NCBI RefSeq assembly: GCF_900240995.1
Contig: NZ_LT965953.1
Location: 393,303 to 457,302 of the forward strand
Source: Bacillus sp. Marseille-P3661
Lineage (GTDB): Bacteria; Bacillota; Bacilli; Bacillales; Bacillaceae_J
Length of the DNA: 64,000 nt
Direction of reading: 5' to 3'
In this document: positions 36,320 through 45,273 of the stretch, in pieces
Numbering within the stretch: the first letter of the stretch is position 1
Layout of the letters: every line of letters starts with the position of its first letter
Translations under genes and position numbers: made by a program
Notes under the pieces: generated by a model
What the model saw: the letters and a program-made list of their open reading frames with translations, nothing else
What the model was told of the DNA's origin: nothing
Databases searched by the model: none

Positions 36320-36501
36320 ATCTCTTGAAAGTAATGAATAGTTTTGTGAAGTTGTAGTAATCCAGCACACGAACAAATTATGACAAAAATTTGTCTTTTC
36401 ATTAAATAGTGATGAAGTTAACAGGAAACTAAATAAATCTTTTTTACGATAAGTATAACAACGATGAGCAAGGGTGGGGTTAGAAATTGAATCATTTTAA
36501 A

Positions 36502-36529
36502 ATGTCAAAATGTGAACAAATTTTGACAT
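36502..36529 (+). promoter_or_regulatory. perfect 10-bp inverted repeat upstream of the molybdoenzyme operon
   Basis: ATGTCAAAAT (36502-36511) and ATTTTGACAT (36520-36529) flank an eight-base centre, 22 bases before the first Fnr site. There is no T tract after it. It is likely a protein-binding site, perhaps for a nitrate- or redox-responsive regulator. The binder is unknown. Confidence 0.55.
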
Positions 36530-36550
36530 GTACAGTATATGGCCTTTAAG

Positions 36551-36593
36551 TGTGACAACTATCACATTCATAATTGTGAACCTCAGTTACCAT
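36551..36593 (+). promoter_or_regulatory. first Fnr-dependent promoter of the molybdoenzyme operon
   Basis: TGTGA-CAACTA-TCACA (36551-36566) is a perfect site. TACCAT at 36588-36593 places its centre at -41.5. Confidence 0.8.
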
Positions 36594-36655
36594 AAGTACA
36601 TAAACAACTTGGTAATGTTGTTAACCGAAAAAGGAGTTGCTTGAAAGAAATACAT

Positions 36656-36698
36656 TGTGACTATGTTCACAGACTGAGAAACCAACATCAACTACATT
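36656..36698 (+). promoter_or_regulatory. second Fnr-dependent promoter of the molybdoenzyme operon
   Basis: A second perfect site, TGTGA-CTATGT-TCACA (36656-36671), has TACATT at 36693-36698, again with the centre at -41.5. The first gene starts 62 bases later. Confidence 0.8.
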
Positions 36699-36759
36699 AG
36701 ACATATTGAATTTAAACAGACCTTGAATGATTTAATTTTGATTATAGGAGTGATAAATA

Positions 36760-37929
36760 GTGAAAGCACTGGAACGAACTTTTTATTCAAAAGTTAGCAT
36801 GTATTCGTTCTTTGTAGTAGTGGTATTGTTTTTATCAATGTATATTGCTACTTCGCAGTTTCTACACATCGACATGGCGTTATTAGGATACATGATTTCT
36901 TCCTTTATATTTGCGATTGGATTGACAGTACGACTAGGGTCTTGGCTTATACGTCCGGCAACCCACCAGGTTGTTAAACGTAGTTTCAAAAACTTAAAGA
37001 CAAAATCAAGACAAAAACGTAATTTCAAATCTATTGCTAAAACAGCTTTCGAAAATATTTTCTTACAAAAGTTTATTTTTAAACGCGGTATATATCGTGG
37101 CCTACAGCACTTTTTAATTGCTTGGGGATGTATTGGATCTTTCGTCATAACATTTGGACTTACATTTGGTTGGTTCCATTTTAAACTTGTGGATCCCTCT
37201 ACGTATGCCATCGTGGTGATGAGCGTTCCAACGATTACAATGCCTGCACATGGATTTTTTGCAGAAATGGTTTACAACGGTTTAAACATTACTGCAATCA
37301 TGGTGTTAATCGGCGTTTGCATGGCGTTGTTTAGAAGAATTACATCACAAGATACGAAAGTAACAGAACGAGCAGAATTTGATTTGTTTCCGTTATACCT
37401 ACTATTAGCTGTAACTGCAACTGGTTTATTTTTAACAGTATCCTACACGTTTTTAGATGGCTGGCTGCACCCTTATTTAACACAAATTCATCAAATTACA
37501 GTAGTTATTTTGTTAGTATACTTTCCGTTTGGGAAACTGTTCCACTTACCGATTCGCCCGCTGGCAACAGCAGTTCCAATGAACTATCAAGAGGAGTTAC
37601 AGGTGGATACAAGACCTTGTAAAAAATGTGGAACAACATACAGCAGTGATGATCAAATAGAGGATGTTAAAGAAATTTTAGGCGCGCAAGCTTTTGATTT
37701 ACAGCTTGAAGATGGAAGCTATCTTGCTGATTATTGCTTACCATGCCGTCGCCGCATTCGTGTTATGAAACAGCTAAATATGGAATCTCCATTAGGAAAT
37801 CCGTTCAATCCAGTTCAAACAAATAATGGAATTCATTTATCCGGATTTGGTAAAAAACGTTCAGATGATTACTATAACCTACCAGAACATGTAAAGAAAC
37901 AATTAGTAACTAGTGGTAAAGAAAACTAG
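36760..37929 (+). CDS. membrane cytochrome-b-like electron-transfer subunit
   Basis: This 389-residue protein has about six membrane helices. Conserved-looking His residues lie in RGLQHFLIAWG, MPAHGFFAEM and HPYLTQIHQITVV, and the following YFPFGKLFHLPIRPL is typical of NarI/HdrE/DsrM-type quinol-linked cytochromes b. A C-terminal soluble tail carries two CxxC pairs (CKKC and CLPC), possibly a zinc or iron-sulfur site. A GTG start follows ATAGGAG. It is first in the operon and probably passes electrons from menaquinol to the iron-sulfur and catalytic subunits. It is not a standard NarI. Confidence 0.72.
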   Translation: MKALERTFYSKVSMYSFFVVVVLFLSMYIATSQFLHIDMALLGYMISSFIFAIGLTVRLGSWLIRPATHQVVKRSFKNLKTKSRQKRNFKSIAKTAFENIFLQKFIFKRGIYRGLQHFLIAWGCIGSFVITFGLTFGWFHFKLVDPSTYAIVVMSVPTITMPAHGFFAEMVYNGLNITAIMVLIGVCMALFRRITSQDTKVTERAEFDLFPLYLLLAVTATGLFLTVSYTFLDGWLHPYLTQIHQITVVILLVYFPFGKLFHLPIRPLATAVPMNYQEELQVDTRPCKKCGTTYSSDDQIEDVKEILGAQAFDLQLEDGSYLADYCLPCRRRIRVMKQLNMESPLGNPFNPVQTNNGIHLSGFGKKRSDDYYNLPEHVKKQLVTSGKEN

Positions 37930-37940
37930 GAGGGAATATC

Positions 37941-40064
37941 GTGAGTAAATATCTTGTTAAACCAGGTGTAAAAAACCTATTAAATCCAGGCGAAAAATTA
38001 ATCACTACGCATTGCTGTTATTGTGGTATGCAATGCGGAATGCATATACGTTTAAATGAAAAAACAGGCAAAGTTGTCGGTGTGGAACCGCGTTACGACT
38101 GGCCGGTTACAATGGGTAAAATGTGCCCAAAAGGTGTGACAGCCTATCAAACTGTTGATCACGAAGACCGTATTCTTCGTCCATTAATCAAAAAGAATGG
38201 TAAATTCGTTGAATCGAGCTGGGAAGAAGCGCTTGATTTAATTGAAAAGAACTTTAAAAGAATTCAAGCTGAACACGGCAAAGATGCATTGTCTGTTTTT
38301 GGCGGTGTATCGATGACAAACGAAAAGTGCTATCTTGTTGGAAAATACGCACGTGTTGCATTAGGAACTCGCTATATTGATTATAATGGACGTTTTTGTA
38401 TGAGTTCAGCAGCGGGTGGTTTTAATAAGACGTTAGGAATGGACCGAGGTTCAACATTACCGTATCCGGAGCTAGAACATTCAGACTGTTTCTTTATGGC
38501 TGGTACGAATACAGCAGAATGTCATCCAACAAGTATTCAATGGTTTTGGCGTGCAAAAGACAAAGGTGCAAAGTTAATTGTTGCGGATCCACGCGAAACG
38601 CCTACTGCACGTATTGCAGATGTGCATCTAGATTTAATTCCGGGTACGGATTCTGCACTAGCGAACGGAATCATGAACATTTTAATTCAAGATGGTTATG
38701 TTGATGAAGAATATGTTCAAAATCGTTGTAACAACTATGAAGAGCTAAAGCAAAATGTAGAAAAATTTACACCAGATTATACATCAGCGATTACTGGTGT
38801 TTCGGTTGATAAAATTATTAAGGCTGCACATATTTACGGCATGGCTCAAAAGTCAGTTGTAATGTTCGCTCGTGGTGTTGAGCAGCAAACAAAAGGTGTG
38901 GATAATGTAGCACTTTATACTTCAATGGCTTTATTACGTGGTCAAATTGGTAAGTTTGCATCAGGTGTTTCAACTTTCACTGGTCAAGGTAACGGCCAAG
39001 GTGGACGTGAACATGGTCAAAAATCTGATTTACTTCCAGGCTATCGTAAGCTTACTGATCCTGAAGCTGTTAAATATATTTCAGGTGTATGGGGAATCGA
39101 TCCAAAGGATATGCCGCAGCCTGGTGTATCAGCTTATGAAATGTTTGATGAAATTCAAGAGGGCAATATTCGTGCGATGCATGTGATTTGTAGTAACCCT
39201 GCAGTATCAGCACCAAATGTTGAACATATTTGGGCAGGCTTTAAGAAACTTGATTTCTTAGTAGTCAGTGATTTCTTCCTTTCGGAAACAGCTGAGTTTG
39301 CAGATGTTGTGTTACCAGCATCAACATGGGCTGAGGATGATGGCACAACTACAAATACAGAAGGTCGAGTTATCCGCATTCGCAAAGTTAAAGAATCAAT
39401 CGGTGAATCGAAACCAGATTGGAAAATTTTAAGTTTGATTGCCGAACGCATGGGTAAAGGCAAGCACTTCCAATATAATGATGCAAGTGAAATTTTTGAA
39501 GAGTTACGAATCGCTTCAAAGGGTGGTAAAGCGGATTATTCGGGTATCACATGGGAGCGTATTGATAAAGAAGATGGTGTTTTCTGGCCATGTCCATCTG
39601 AAGACCATCCAGGAACACCAACGATGTATAAAGAGAAGTTTGCAACGCCGGATGGAAAGGCAAATTTAGCTGTTGTGGATTGGAATGAACCTGCGGAAAT
39701 GCCTTCACCGGATTTCCCACATGTTTTAACAACAGGTCGCGTCGTGTTCCATTACTTATCTGGTAATCAAACTCGTCGTGTGGGATTTTTAATGGAGCAA
39801 TGTCCAACACCATATGCTGAAATGCATCCGGAATTAGCAAGTCAATATAATTTACAAAATGGCGATAAAGTGAAGTTAACAACTCGTCGGTCATCAATGA
39901 CATTAGATGTTCGTCATACAAAAGCAATCCGTAATGATACTGTATTTGTTCCGTATCACTGGGGAAAAGAATTATCAGTTAACCAATTAACAAACCCGGC
40001 ATTAGATCCAACATCTAGAATGCCAGAGTTTAAAGTTTGTGCGGTGAAATTATCTAAAGCGTAG
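37941..40064 (+). CDS. molybdopterin oxidoreductase, NarB/NasA-like nitrate reductase catalytic subunit
   Basis: This 707-residue Mo-bisMGD enzyme has an N-terminal [4Fe-4S] motif CYCGMQC with a further Cys in MGKMCPKG (about residues 25-62). The putative Mo ligand is Cys153 in NGRFCMSS. The stretch MAGTNTAECHP matches assimilatory NarB/NasA nitrate reductases. There is no Tat or Sec signal, so it is cytoplasmic. GTG 37941 follows TAGGAGGG. narK nearby and two Fnr sites upstream support nitrate respiration, but other oxyanion or formate-type substrates remain possible. Confidence 0.85.
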   Translation: MSKYLVKPGVKNLLNPGEKLITTHCCYCGMQCGMHIRLNEKTGKVVGVEPRYDWPVTMGKMCPKGVTAYQTVDHEDRILRPLIKKNGKFVESSWEEALDLIEKNFKRIQAEHGKDALSVFGGVSMTNEKCYLVGKYARVALGTRYIDYNGRFCMSSAAGGFNKTLGMDRGSTLPYPELEHSDCFFMAGTNTAECHPTSIQWFWRAKDKGAKLIVADPRETPTARIADVHLDLIPGTDSALANGIMNILIQDGYVDEEYVQNRCNNYEELKQNVEKFTPDYTSAITGVSVDKIIKAAHIYGMAQKSVVMFARGVEQQTKGVDNVALYTSMALLRGQIGKFASGVSTFTGQGNGQGGREHGQKSDLLPGYRKLTDPEAVKYISGVWGIDPKDMPQPGVSAYEMFDEIQEGNIRAMHVICSNPAVSAPNVEHIWAGFKKLDFLVVSDFFLSETAEFADVVLPASTWAEDDGTTTNTEGRVIRIRKVKESIGESKPDWKILSLIAERMGKGKHFQYNDASEIFEELRIASKGGKADYSGITWERIDKEDGVFWPCPSEDHPGTPTMYKEKFATPDGKANLAVVDWNEPAEMPSPDFPHVLTTGRVVFHYLSGNQTRRVGFLMEQCPTPYAEMHPELASQYNLQNGDKVKLTTRRSSMTLDVRHTKAIRNDTVFVPYHWGKELSVNQLTNPALDPTSRMPEFKVCAVKLSKA

Positions 40065-40106
40065 AAATGATTTGTGCGGAAAGAATGAAAAAGGGAGTGG
40101 GAAGTT

Positions 40107-40649
40107 ATGAATAAGATTATGTATCTTGAATTTGAACGTTGTATCGGGTGTCGTTCATGTCAAGCGGCTTGCCGTGAGTGTGGTGGACATGATGCGAAAG
40201 AACGTAACTATGTTGAATATGTTGATTTTATGGAAAGCCGTCAAACGTTTCCAATGTTATGTATGCAATGTAAGGATCCAGCATGTGCTCGAGTTTGTCC
40301 TGCAAATGCGATCCAAATTACAGAAGAAGGCGTTGTTCTTTCGGCAATGGAAGAAAAGTGTATCGGCTGCCGAAATTGTACATTTGGATGTCCATTTGGA
40401 ATACCGAAGTTCGACTTTGAAGAGAATAAAATGTACAAGTGTGATATGTGTTATGACCGTTCTAAGCATGATATAGCACCGATGTGTGCATCTGTATGTC
40501 CGAGTGATGCGATTCGTTTTATTGACTTTGAAGAAATGCAATTATTACGCCGTAGACGTACACAAATGAATTTAGTAGAAGGTAAGAAACCGAAAGAAGG
40601 CAACAAGTGGGATTATGTACCTGAATTCTTTGGAGTTTATACAGATTAA
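40107..40649 (+). CDS. four-cluster ferredoxin-type subunit (DmsB/NrfC-like)
   Basis: This 180-residue cytoplasmic protein has four Cys groups: CIGCRSCQAAC, CMQCKDPACARVCP, CIGCRNCTFGCP and CDMCYDRSKHDIAPMCASVCP. It should bind four [4Fe-4S] clusters, as in the electron-transfer subunits of DMSO-reductase-family enzymes. It follows the catalytic gene and probably wires it to the membrane subunit. A ribosome site, AAGGGAGTGG, is upstream. Confidence 0.92.
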   Translation: MNKIMYLEFERCIGCRSCQAACRECGGHDAKERNYVEYVDFMESRQTFPMLCMQCKDPACARVCPANAIQITEEGVVLSAMEEKCIGCRNCTFGCPFGIPKFDFEENKMYKCDMCYDRSKHDIAPMCASVCPSDAIRFIDFEEMQLLRRRRTQMNLVEGKKPKEGNKWDYVPEFFGVYTD

Positions 40650-40774
40650 TTATTTGCTGCCAGATTAAGGAGGACATAGTTCGGCTTTGTCTTCCTTTTA
40701 ATTACAATTGGCTGAGCAAACATTATTTATAGAAGAAAATTGAGTTTTTAGATTTATAGAGAGGGGTGCATGGG

Positions 40775-41308
40775 ATGTCAGAGGAAAAGAAATTAGGTCG
40801 TAATAAAAAAAATACCGATGACGATATGATTAACCTTGTTGATAATTTAAATCGTGATGATGATTTAACATATAATAGACGTGCGTTTTTAAAAACCGCA
40901 GTAGGTGCTTCAGTTACATTAGGTTTAGCAACATTACCATTTACAATTAAATCAATGTCAAAACAGGGGGAAGAAGCAGCTGAAAAATTTGAGGTGGCGA
41001 AATTAGCCGATATTCCGAAGGGAAGTTCGATTAATTTTAACTACCCGACAGAACATGATCAAGCTATTTTAGTGCACACTAAAGATGGCGATATTAAAGC
41101 ATATAATAATAAATGTACACATCTACAGTGTCCTGTTTTTTATGAAAAAGAAGAAGAAATTCTTTTGTGTCCATGTCATAAAGGCTATTTCAGCATAGCA
41201 ACAGGCCACCCTGTAGCAGGACCTCCACAACGTGAACTTCCACTAATCGAATTAGAAGTTGAAAATGATACGATCTACGCAATCGGAAGGAAGATTCGCC
41301 ATGGATAA
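40775..41308 (+). CDS. Rieske [2Fe-2S] protein with Tat-type anchor
   Basis: This 177-residue protein has a twin-Arg motif NRRAFLK (residues 34-40) followed by a hydrophobic segment. Its Rieske domain has CTHLQC and CPCHKGYF: ligands Cys114, His116, Cys132 and His135, with disulfide Cys119-Cys134. It should be exported folded and remain membrane-anchored facing outward. A Rieske protein beside a DMSO-reductase-family enzyme is atypical for Firmicutes nitrate reductases, but recalls archaeal nitrate reductase clusters. ATG 40775 is chosen over GTG 40766 on ribosome-site spacing. Confidence 0.88.
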   Translation: MSEEKKLGRNKKNTDDDMINLVDNLNRDDDLTYNRRAFLKTAVGASVTLGLATLPFTIKSMSKQGEEAAEKFEVAKLADIPKGSSINFNYPTEHDQAILVHTKDGDIKAYNNKCTHLQCPVFYEKEEEILLCPCHKGYFSIATGHPVAGPPQRELPLIELEVENDTIYAIGRKIRHG

Positions 41309-41498
41309 ACGACGGATTTATTGGGTTTTAATTTTCCTTACATTAGCAGTAAATGTTTTAATGCTGCATCAGACGATTGAGGCTTATTATGGTCAGGAAT
41401 ATCATATTGTCTATCGAAATACAGCAGTTGCAATGGTCTCAGTTTTCATTTCGTTAATTGTCTATTTTGGCTGGAGAAAAAAAGAATATAGTAAGTAA
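41301..41498 (+). CDS. 65-residue two-helix membrane protein
   Basis: The sequence starts MDKRRIYWVLIFLTLAVNVL and has a second helix ending IVYFGWRKKEYSK. It overlaps the Rieske gene by eight bases and has AAGGAAG upstream, so it belongs to the operon. It is probably an assembly or structural membrane peptide of the complex. No family recognised. Confidence 0.7.
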   Translation: MDKRRIYWVLIFLTLAVNVLMLHQTIEAYYGQEYHIVYRNTAVAMVSVFISLIVYFGWRKKEYSK

Positions 41499-41508
41499 CA
41501 GGCAAACT

Positions 41509-41552
41509 GCACTCTATAATTAGTTACGGCTAACAATAGGGTGCGGTTTTTT
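41509..41552 (+). terminator. terminator of the molybdoenzyme operon
   Basis: GCACTCTA (41509-41516) pairs with TAGGGTGC (41537-41544), with one G-T pair. Six T follow. Confidence 0.8.
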
Positions 41553-41651
41553 GTTTATTTTGATGTTGAAAAAAAGAGCAATTATTACATGGTAGATGTG
41601 CACATGTTGGCTATTAAGCATTAGTACACTCGTTGTTTTCCAATTTAAAGA

Positions 41652-41674
41652 CTCTCCCACACAGTGGAGGAGAG
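41652..41674 (-). terminator. possible terminator of the unknown minus-strand gene
   Basis: CTCTCC (41652-41657) and GGAGAG (41669-41674) flank a short loop. On the minus strand only a weak T-rich tail follows. Confidence 0.4.
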
Positions 41675-41718
41675 CCGATAATTAATTTTAAATAGTAGTT
41701 AGTAACGCATAAATAGAC

Positions 41719-42270
41719 TTACCAATCTTTTGCGGCGATGACTTTAAAGCCTGTTGTTGTAGAAAAGGTTTCTTCACCATCAGTTGTAATGAGTGTGCAT
41801 TCTGTAACAATAAATGAATCACTGCTATCGCTAGCTAATTTATAATCCATTAATAAACCAGTGCCAATCTCTACACCATCCTCATCTAAAACCTTTACTT
41901 TTTGACCTTCCATCGTTTTAAATTTGGCTTTATGTAAAAAGGTATACCACTCATTCCAATTCGTAACGACATAAGCTCCTTCACCATTCTCTAAGTATCC
42001 TAACAAACTGTTAGAATCATCGATCTTTCCTTCAACTAACTCGTTAACATATAAAATACTATTGTGGATAATCTCATATTGATCCATGGTGAGGTTTCCA
42101 CCGTATTCGAATTTTATTTTAGAATCTTCATGATCCATCGTAATTGAACCGATCGTTTTTTGAGTCTTGTCGTCTAAAATTGAATACTTTTTGTCGGATT
42201 TATGTATATTTTTTGAACTTAAATCTATCTGATCTAATGGCTTAAACGTTGTTATATCAGTACTTAGCAA
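41719..42270 (-). CDS. hypothetical protein divergent from narK
   Basis: This 183-residue acidic soluble protein starts LSTDITTFKPLDQIDLSSKN from TTG 42270, which lies seven bases after AGGAGGT. There is no signal peptide, membrane helix or motif that I recognise. The N-terminal part mentions no Cys, and the C-terminal half is beta-rich by eye. It is divergent from narK, with the Fnr-type site at 42329 between them, so it may be an anaerobically controlled accessory protein. Confidence 0.65.
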   Translation of the reverse strand: MLSTDITTFKPLDQIDLSSKNIHKSDKKYSILDDKTQKTIGSITMDHEDSKIKFEYGGNLTMDQYEIIHNSILYVNELVEGKIDDSNSLLGYLENGEGAYVVTNWNEWYTFLHKAKFKTMEGQKVKVLDEDGVEIGTGLLMDYKLASDSSDSFIVTECTLITTDGEETFSTTTGFKVIAAKDW

Positions 42271-42328
42271 GTAATTGACCTCCTATTTATTTCTTCATTT
42301 TATTTTGTCACTTTTTATTCAAATTATA

Positions 42329-42344
42329 TGTGAACATTGTCACA
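42329..42344 (+). promoter_or_regulatory. Fnr-type site of narK
   Basis: A perfect TGTGA-ACATTG-TCACA. The hexamer at the -10 position for a -41.5 centre is TAACCT (42366-42371), a weak match. The site lies in the divergent gap and could serve either gene. Confidence 0.75.
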
Positions 42345-42445
42345 CCTTTAACTTTTAAATTCCCTTAACCTAATCATATAGAAAAACAGCAAATAAGTGA
42401 AAAGTTATTTAAAAAAATAGATTTAGTTAATTGGAGGTTTCAACG

Positions 42446-43750
42446 ATGGCACGTATTACACAATGGAATCCTGAAGATACGCATTTTTGGGAAACAGAAG
42501 GAAAAAGACATGCAAAACGCAACTTATGGATTTCAGTATTTGCATTAATGCTTGCGTTTATCATCTGGCAAATATGGTCAGTCGTGGCTGTACGCTTAAA
42601 TGATGTTGGGTTTAATTTTTCAAAAGACGAATTATTTACGTTAGCTGCATTACCAGGTTTAGTGGGGGCAACAGCAAGAATATTCTTTACATTTATGCCT
42701 GGGATGATCGGTGGTCGTAACTGGACAGTTATTAGTACTGGATTTTTATTAGTTCCAGCAATCGGAATTGGTATCGCCGTACAAAACCCAGAAACATCTT
42801 TTATGACAATGGCAATTTTAGCTGCACTTTGTGGTATTGGTGGAGGTAATTTCTCTTCTTCAATGGCAAACATTAGTCCATTTTTTCCTAAAAAAGAAAA
42901 AGGGACAGCTAACGGCATCAACGGTGGACTTGGAAATTTAGGTGTAAGTATTGTCCAATTCGTAACACCAGTTATTATCACCGTACCATGGTTAGGTATG
43001 ATGACTGGCGGTTCACAACAAATGGCAAATGGCTCAGAAGTATTTATTCAAAATGCAGCATTTGTATGGGTTGTACCGATCATTATTTTAACGGTGGTTG
43101 CGTTTTTCGGAATGGATAATCTACCAGGAGCTAAGCAATCGTTTAAAGAACAATCTGCAATATTCAAAGAAAAGCATATGTGGATTATGGCATGGCTTTA
43201 CACAATGTGTTTTGGTTCATTTATTGGTTATGCAGCAGCCTTTCCGTTATTAATCAATGCATCATTTCCTGAGAGTGGCGGCGCAGCTTTAGCGTTCCTT
43301 GGGCCATTAATCGGTGCATCTTTCAGACCAGTAGGTGGCTTTTTATCAGATAAAATCGGCAGTGGCGCAAAAGTAACATTTTACTCAACAGTATTAATGA
43401 TAGCTGCAACTATCGGTGTAATCTTCTTCTTGAATGCCGGAAGTTTTGTAGGATTCTTGTTAATGTTTATCATCGTGTTCTTAGCAACTGGTATCGCGAA
43501 TGGTTCAACATTCCAAATGGTACCATTTATCTTTACTGGAGAAAAGGCCAAGCTGTCTGCGCCAGTATTAGGATTTATTGCAGCCATTGCAGCGTATGGT
43601 GCATTCTTAATTCCGAAAATTTTCGGTTGGTCAATTGACACAACAGGAAGTGGACATTTGGCTTTATATTTATTCTTAGCTTATTATGCTGTGAGTTTAG
43701 TAGTTTGTTGGTATTTCTATGTTCGTAAAAATGCAGAAGTTAAGTGCTAG
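42446..43750 (+). CDS. narK: nitrate/nitrite transporter NarK
   Basis: This 434-residue MFS protein has about twelve helices. Nitrate-signature-like segments are GATARIFFTFMPGMIGGRNW in the first half and GGNFSSSMANISPFFPK later, with the substrate Arg in the first. TGGAGG precedes ATG 42446. It imports nitrate or exchanges it for nitrite, which fits the adjacent nitrate-reductase-like operon. Confidence 0.93.
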   Translation: MARITQWNPEDTHFWETEGKRHAKRNLWISVFALMLAFIIWQIWSVVAVRLNDVGFNFSKDELFTLAALPGLVGATARIFFTFMPGMIGGRNWTVISTGFLLVPAIGIGIAVQNPETSFMTMAILAALCGIGGGNFSSSMANISPFFPKKEKGTANGINGGLGNLGVSIVQFVTPVIITVPWLGMMTGGSQQMANGSEVFIQNAAFVWVVPIIILTVVAFFGMDNLPGAKQSFKEQSAIFKEKHMWIMAWLYTMCFGSFIGYAAAFPLLINASFPESGGAALAFLGPLIGASFRPVGGFLSDKIGSGAKVTFYSTVLMIAATIGVIFFLNAGSFVGFLLMFIIVFLATGIANGSTFQMVPFIFTGEKAKLSAPVLGFIAAIAAYGAFLIPKIFGWSIDTTGSGHLALYLFLAYYAVSLVVCWYFYVRKNAEVKC

Positions 43751-43792
43751 CATTAAAGAGAGTATGTGGGAATTGGGTTTTGGGTTTTGGTG

Positions 43793-43820
43793 AGAAGCTG
43801 TGGGGGCAGCTTCTTTTTTT
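43793..43820 (+). terminator. terminator of narK
   Basis: AGAAGCTG (43793-43800) and CAGCTTCT (43807-43814) with a T tract. Confidence 0.92.
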
Positions 43821-43830
43821 GGTTTCTATT

Positions 43831-45207
43831 ATGCCCCGTCAGAGCGAAAATCTAGGCGTAAGGTAAAGAAAATCATCTAATCGTGCCCGTTAGAGCGAAA
43901 ATCAAGGCGTAACGGTAGCGAAAAAAGCAAAGATTTCCCATTAACTAATGATAACGATGGGGTCAGTGTCTAATCGTGCCCATGCACACGAAAATCTAGC
44001 AGTAGCGGTAATGAAAAGCAGCTAATCATGCCCGTCAGAGTGAAAATCAAGGCGTGAAGGTAACGAAAAAAGTAAAGACTTTCCATTAACTAATAATAAC
44101 GATGGGTTCAGTGTCTAATCGTGCCCATGCACACGAAAATCTAGCAGTAGCGGTAATGAAAAGCAGCTAATTGTGCCCGTCAGAGTGAAAATCAAGGCGC
44201 GCCGGTAACGAAAAACATCTAATCGTGCCCGTCAGAGCGAAAATCAAGGCACGAAGGTAACGAATAGCAGCTAATCATGCCCGTCAGAGCGAAAATCAAG
44301 GCACGAAGGTAACGAAAAACATCTAATCGTGCCCGTCAGAGCGAAAATCAAGGTACGAAGGTAACGAATAACATTTAATCGTGCCCGTCAGAGCGAAAAT
44401 CAAGGTACGAAGGTAACGAATAACATCTAATCGTGCCCGTCAGAGCGAAAATCAAGGCACGAAGGTAACGAATAGCAGCTAATTATGCCCGTCAGAGCGA
44501 AAATCAAGGCACGAAGGTAACGAATAACATCTAATCGTGCCCGTCAGAGCGAAAATCAAGGCACGAAGGTAACGAAAAACATCTAATCGTGCCCGTCAGA
44601 GCGAAAATCAAGGCACGAAGGTAACGAATAACACCTAATTGTGCCTGTCAGAGCGAAAACCCAGTCGTGAAGGTAACGAAAAACATCTAATGAAGGTAAC
44701 GAAAAACATCTAATCGTGCCCGTCAGAGCGAAAATCAAGGCACGAAGGTAACGAATAACAGCTAATTGTGCCTGTCAGAGCGAAAACCCAGTCGTGAAGG
44801 TAACGAAAAACATCTAATCGTGCCCGTCAGAGCGAAAATCAAGGCACGAAGGTAACGAATAGCAGCTAATTATGCCCGTCAGAGCGAAAATCAAGGCACG
44901 AAGGTAACGAAAAACATCTAATCGTGCCCGTCAGAGCGAAAATCAAGGCACGAAGGTAACGAAAAACATCTAATCGTGCCCGTCAGAGCGAAAATCAAGG
45001 CACGAAGGTAACGAATAGCAGCTAATCGTGCCCGTCAGAGCGAAAATCCAGGCACGCCGGAAACGAAAAACATCTAATCGTGCCCATCAGAGCGAAAATC
45101 CAGGCGTGAAGGTAACGAAAAGCAACTAATCGTGCCCGTCAGAGCGAAAATCAAGGTACGAAGGTAACGAAAAGCAACTAATCGTGCCCATCAGTACGTA
45201 AACCCAA
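43831..45207. repeat. tandem array of about 25 copies of a 52-bp repeat
   Basis: The unit begins GTGCCCGTCAGAGCGAAAAT and ends ACATCTAATC. Starts at 44225, 44277 and 44329 confirm the 52-base period. Central units differ at only a few positions, while both edges are degenerate. TCGTGCC at the unit border and GGCACGA about 18 bases later can form a stem in most units. Two units (about 43885 and 44029) carry an extra roughly 40-base insert and are duplicated with their neighbour, showing higher-order expansion. There are no unique spacers, so it is not CRISPR. 52 is not divisible by three, and I see no long frame through it. Confidence 0.95.
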
Positions 45208-45273
45208 GCGCTAACAAATACTATATTAATATATATGTGCCGTAGTTTATAACTTACAGGATTTTATCGCTCG

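Noticed and set aside
36760-37929. Canonical NarI
   Set aside because: It is longer than NarI and carries a C-terminal domain with two CxxC pairs. NarG, NarH and NarJ are absent.
43831-45207. CRISPR array
   Set aside because: Units are contiguous 52-base repeats with no unique spacers, and no cas genes are in the window.
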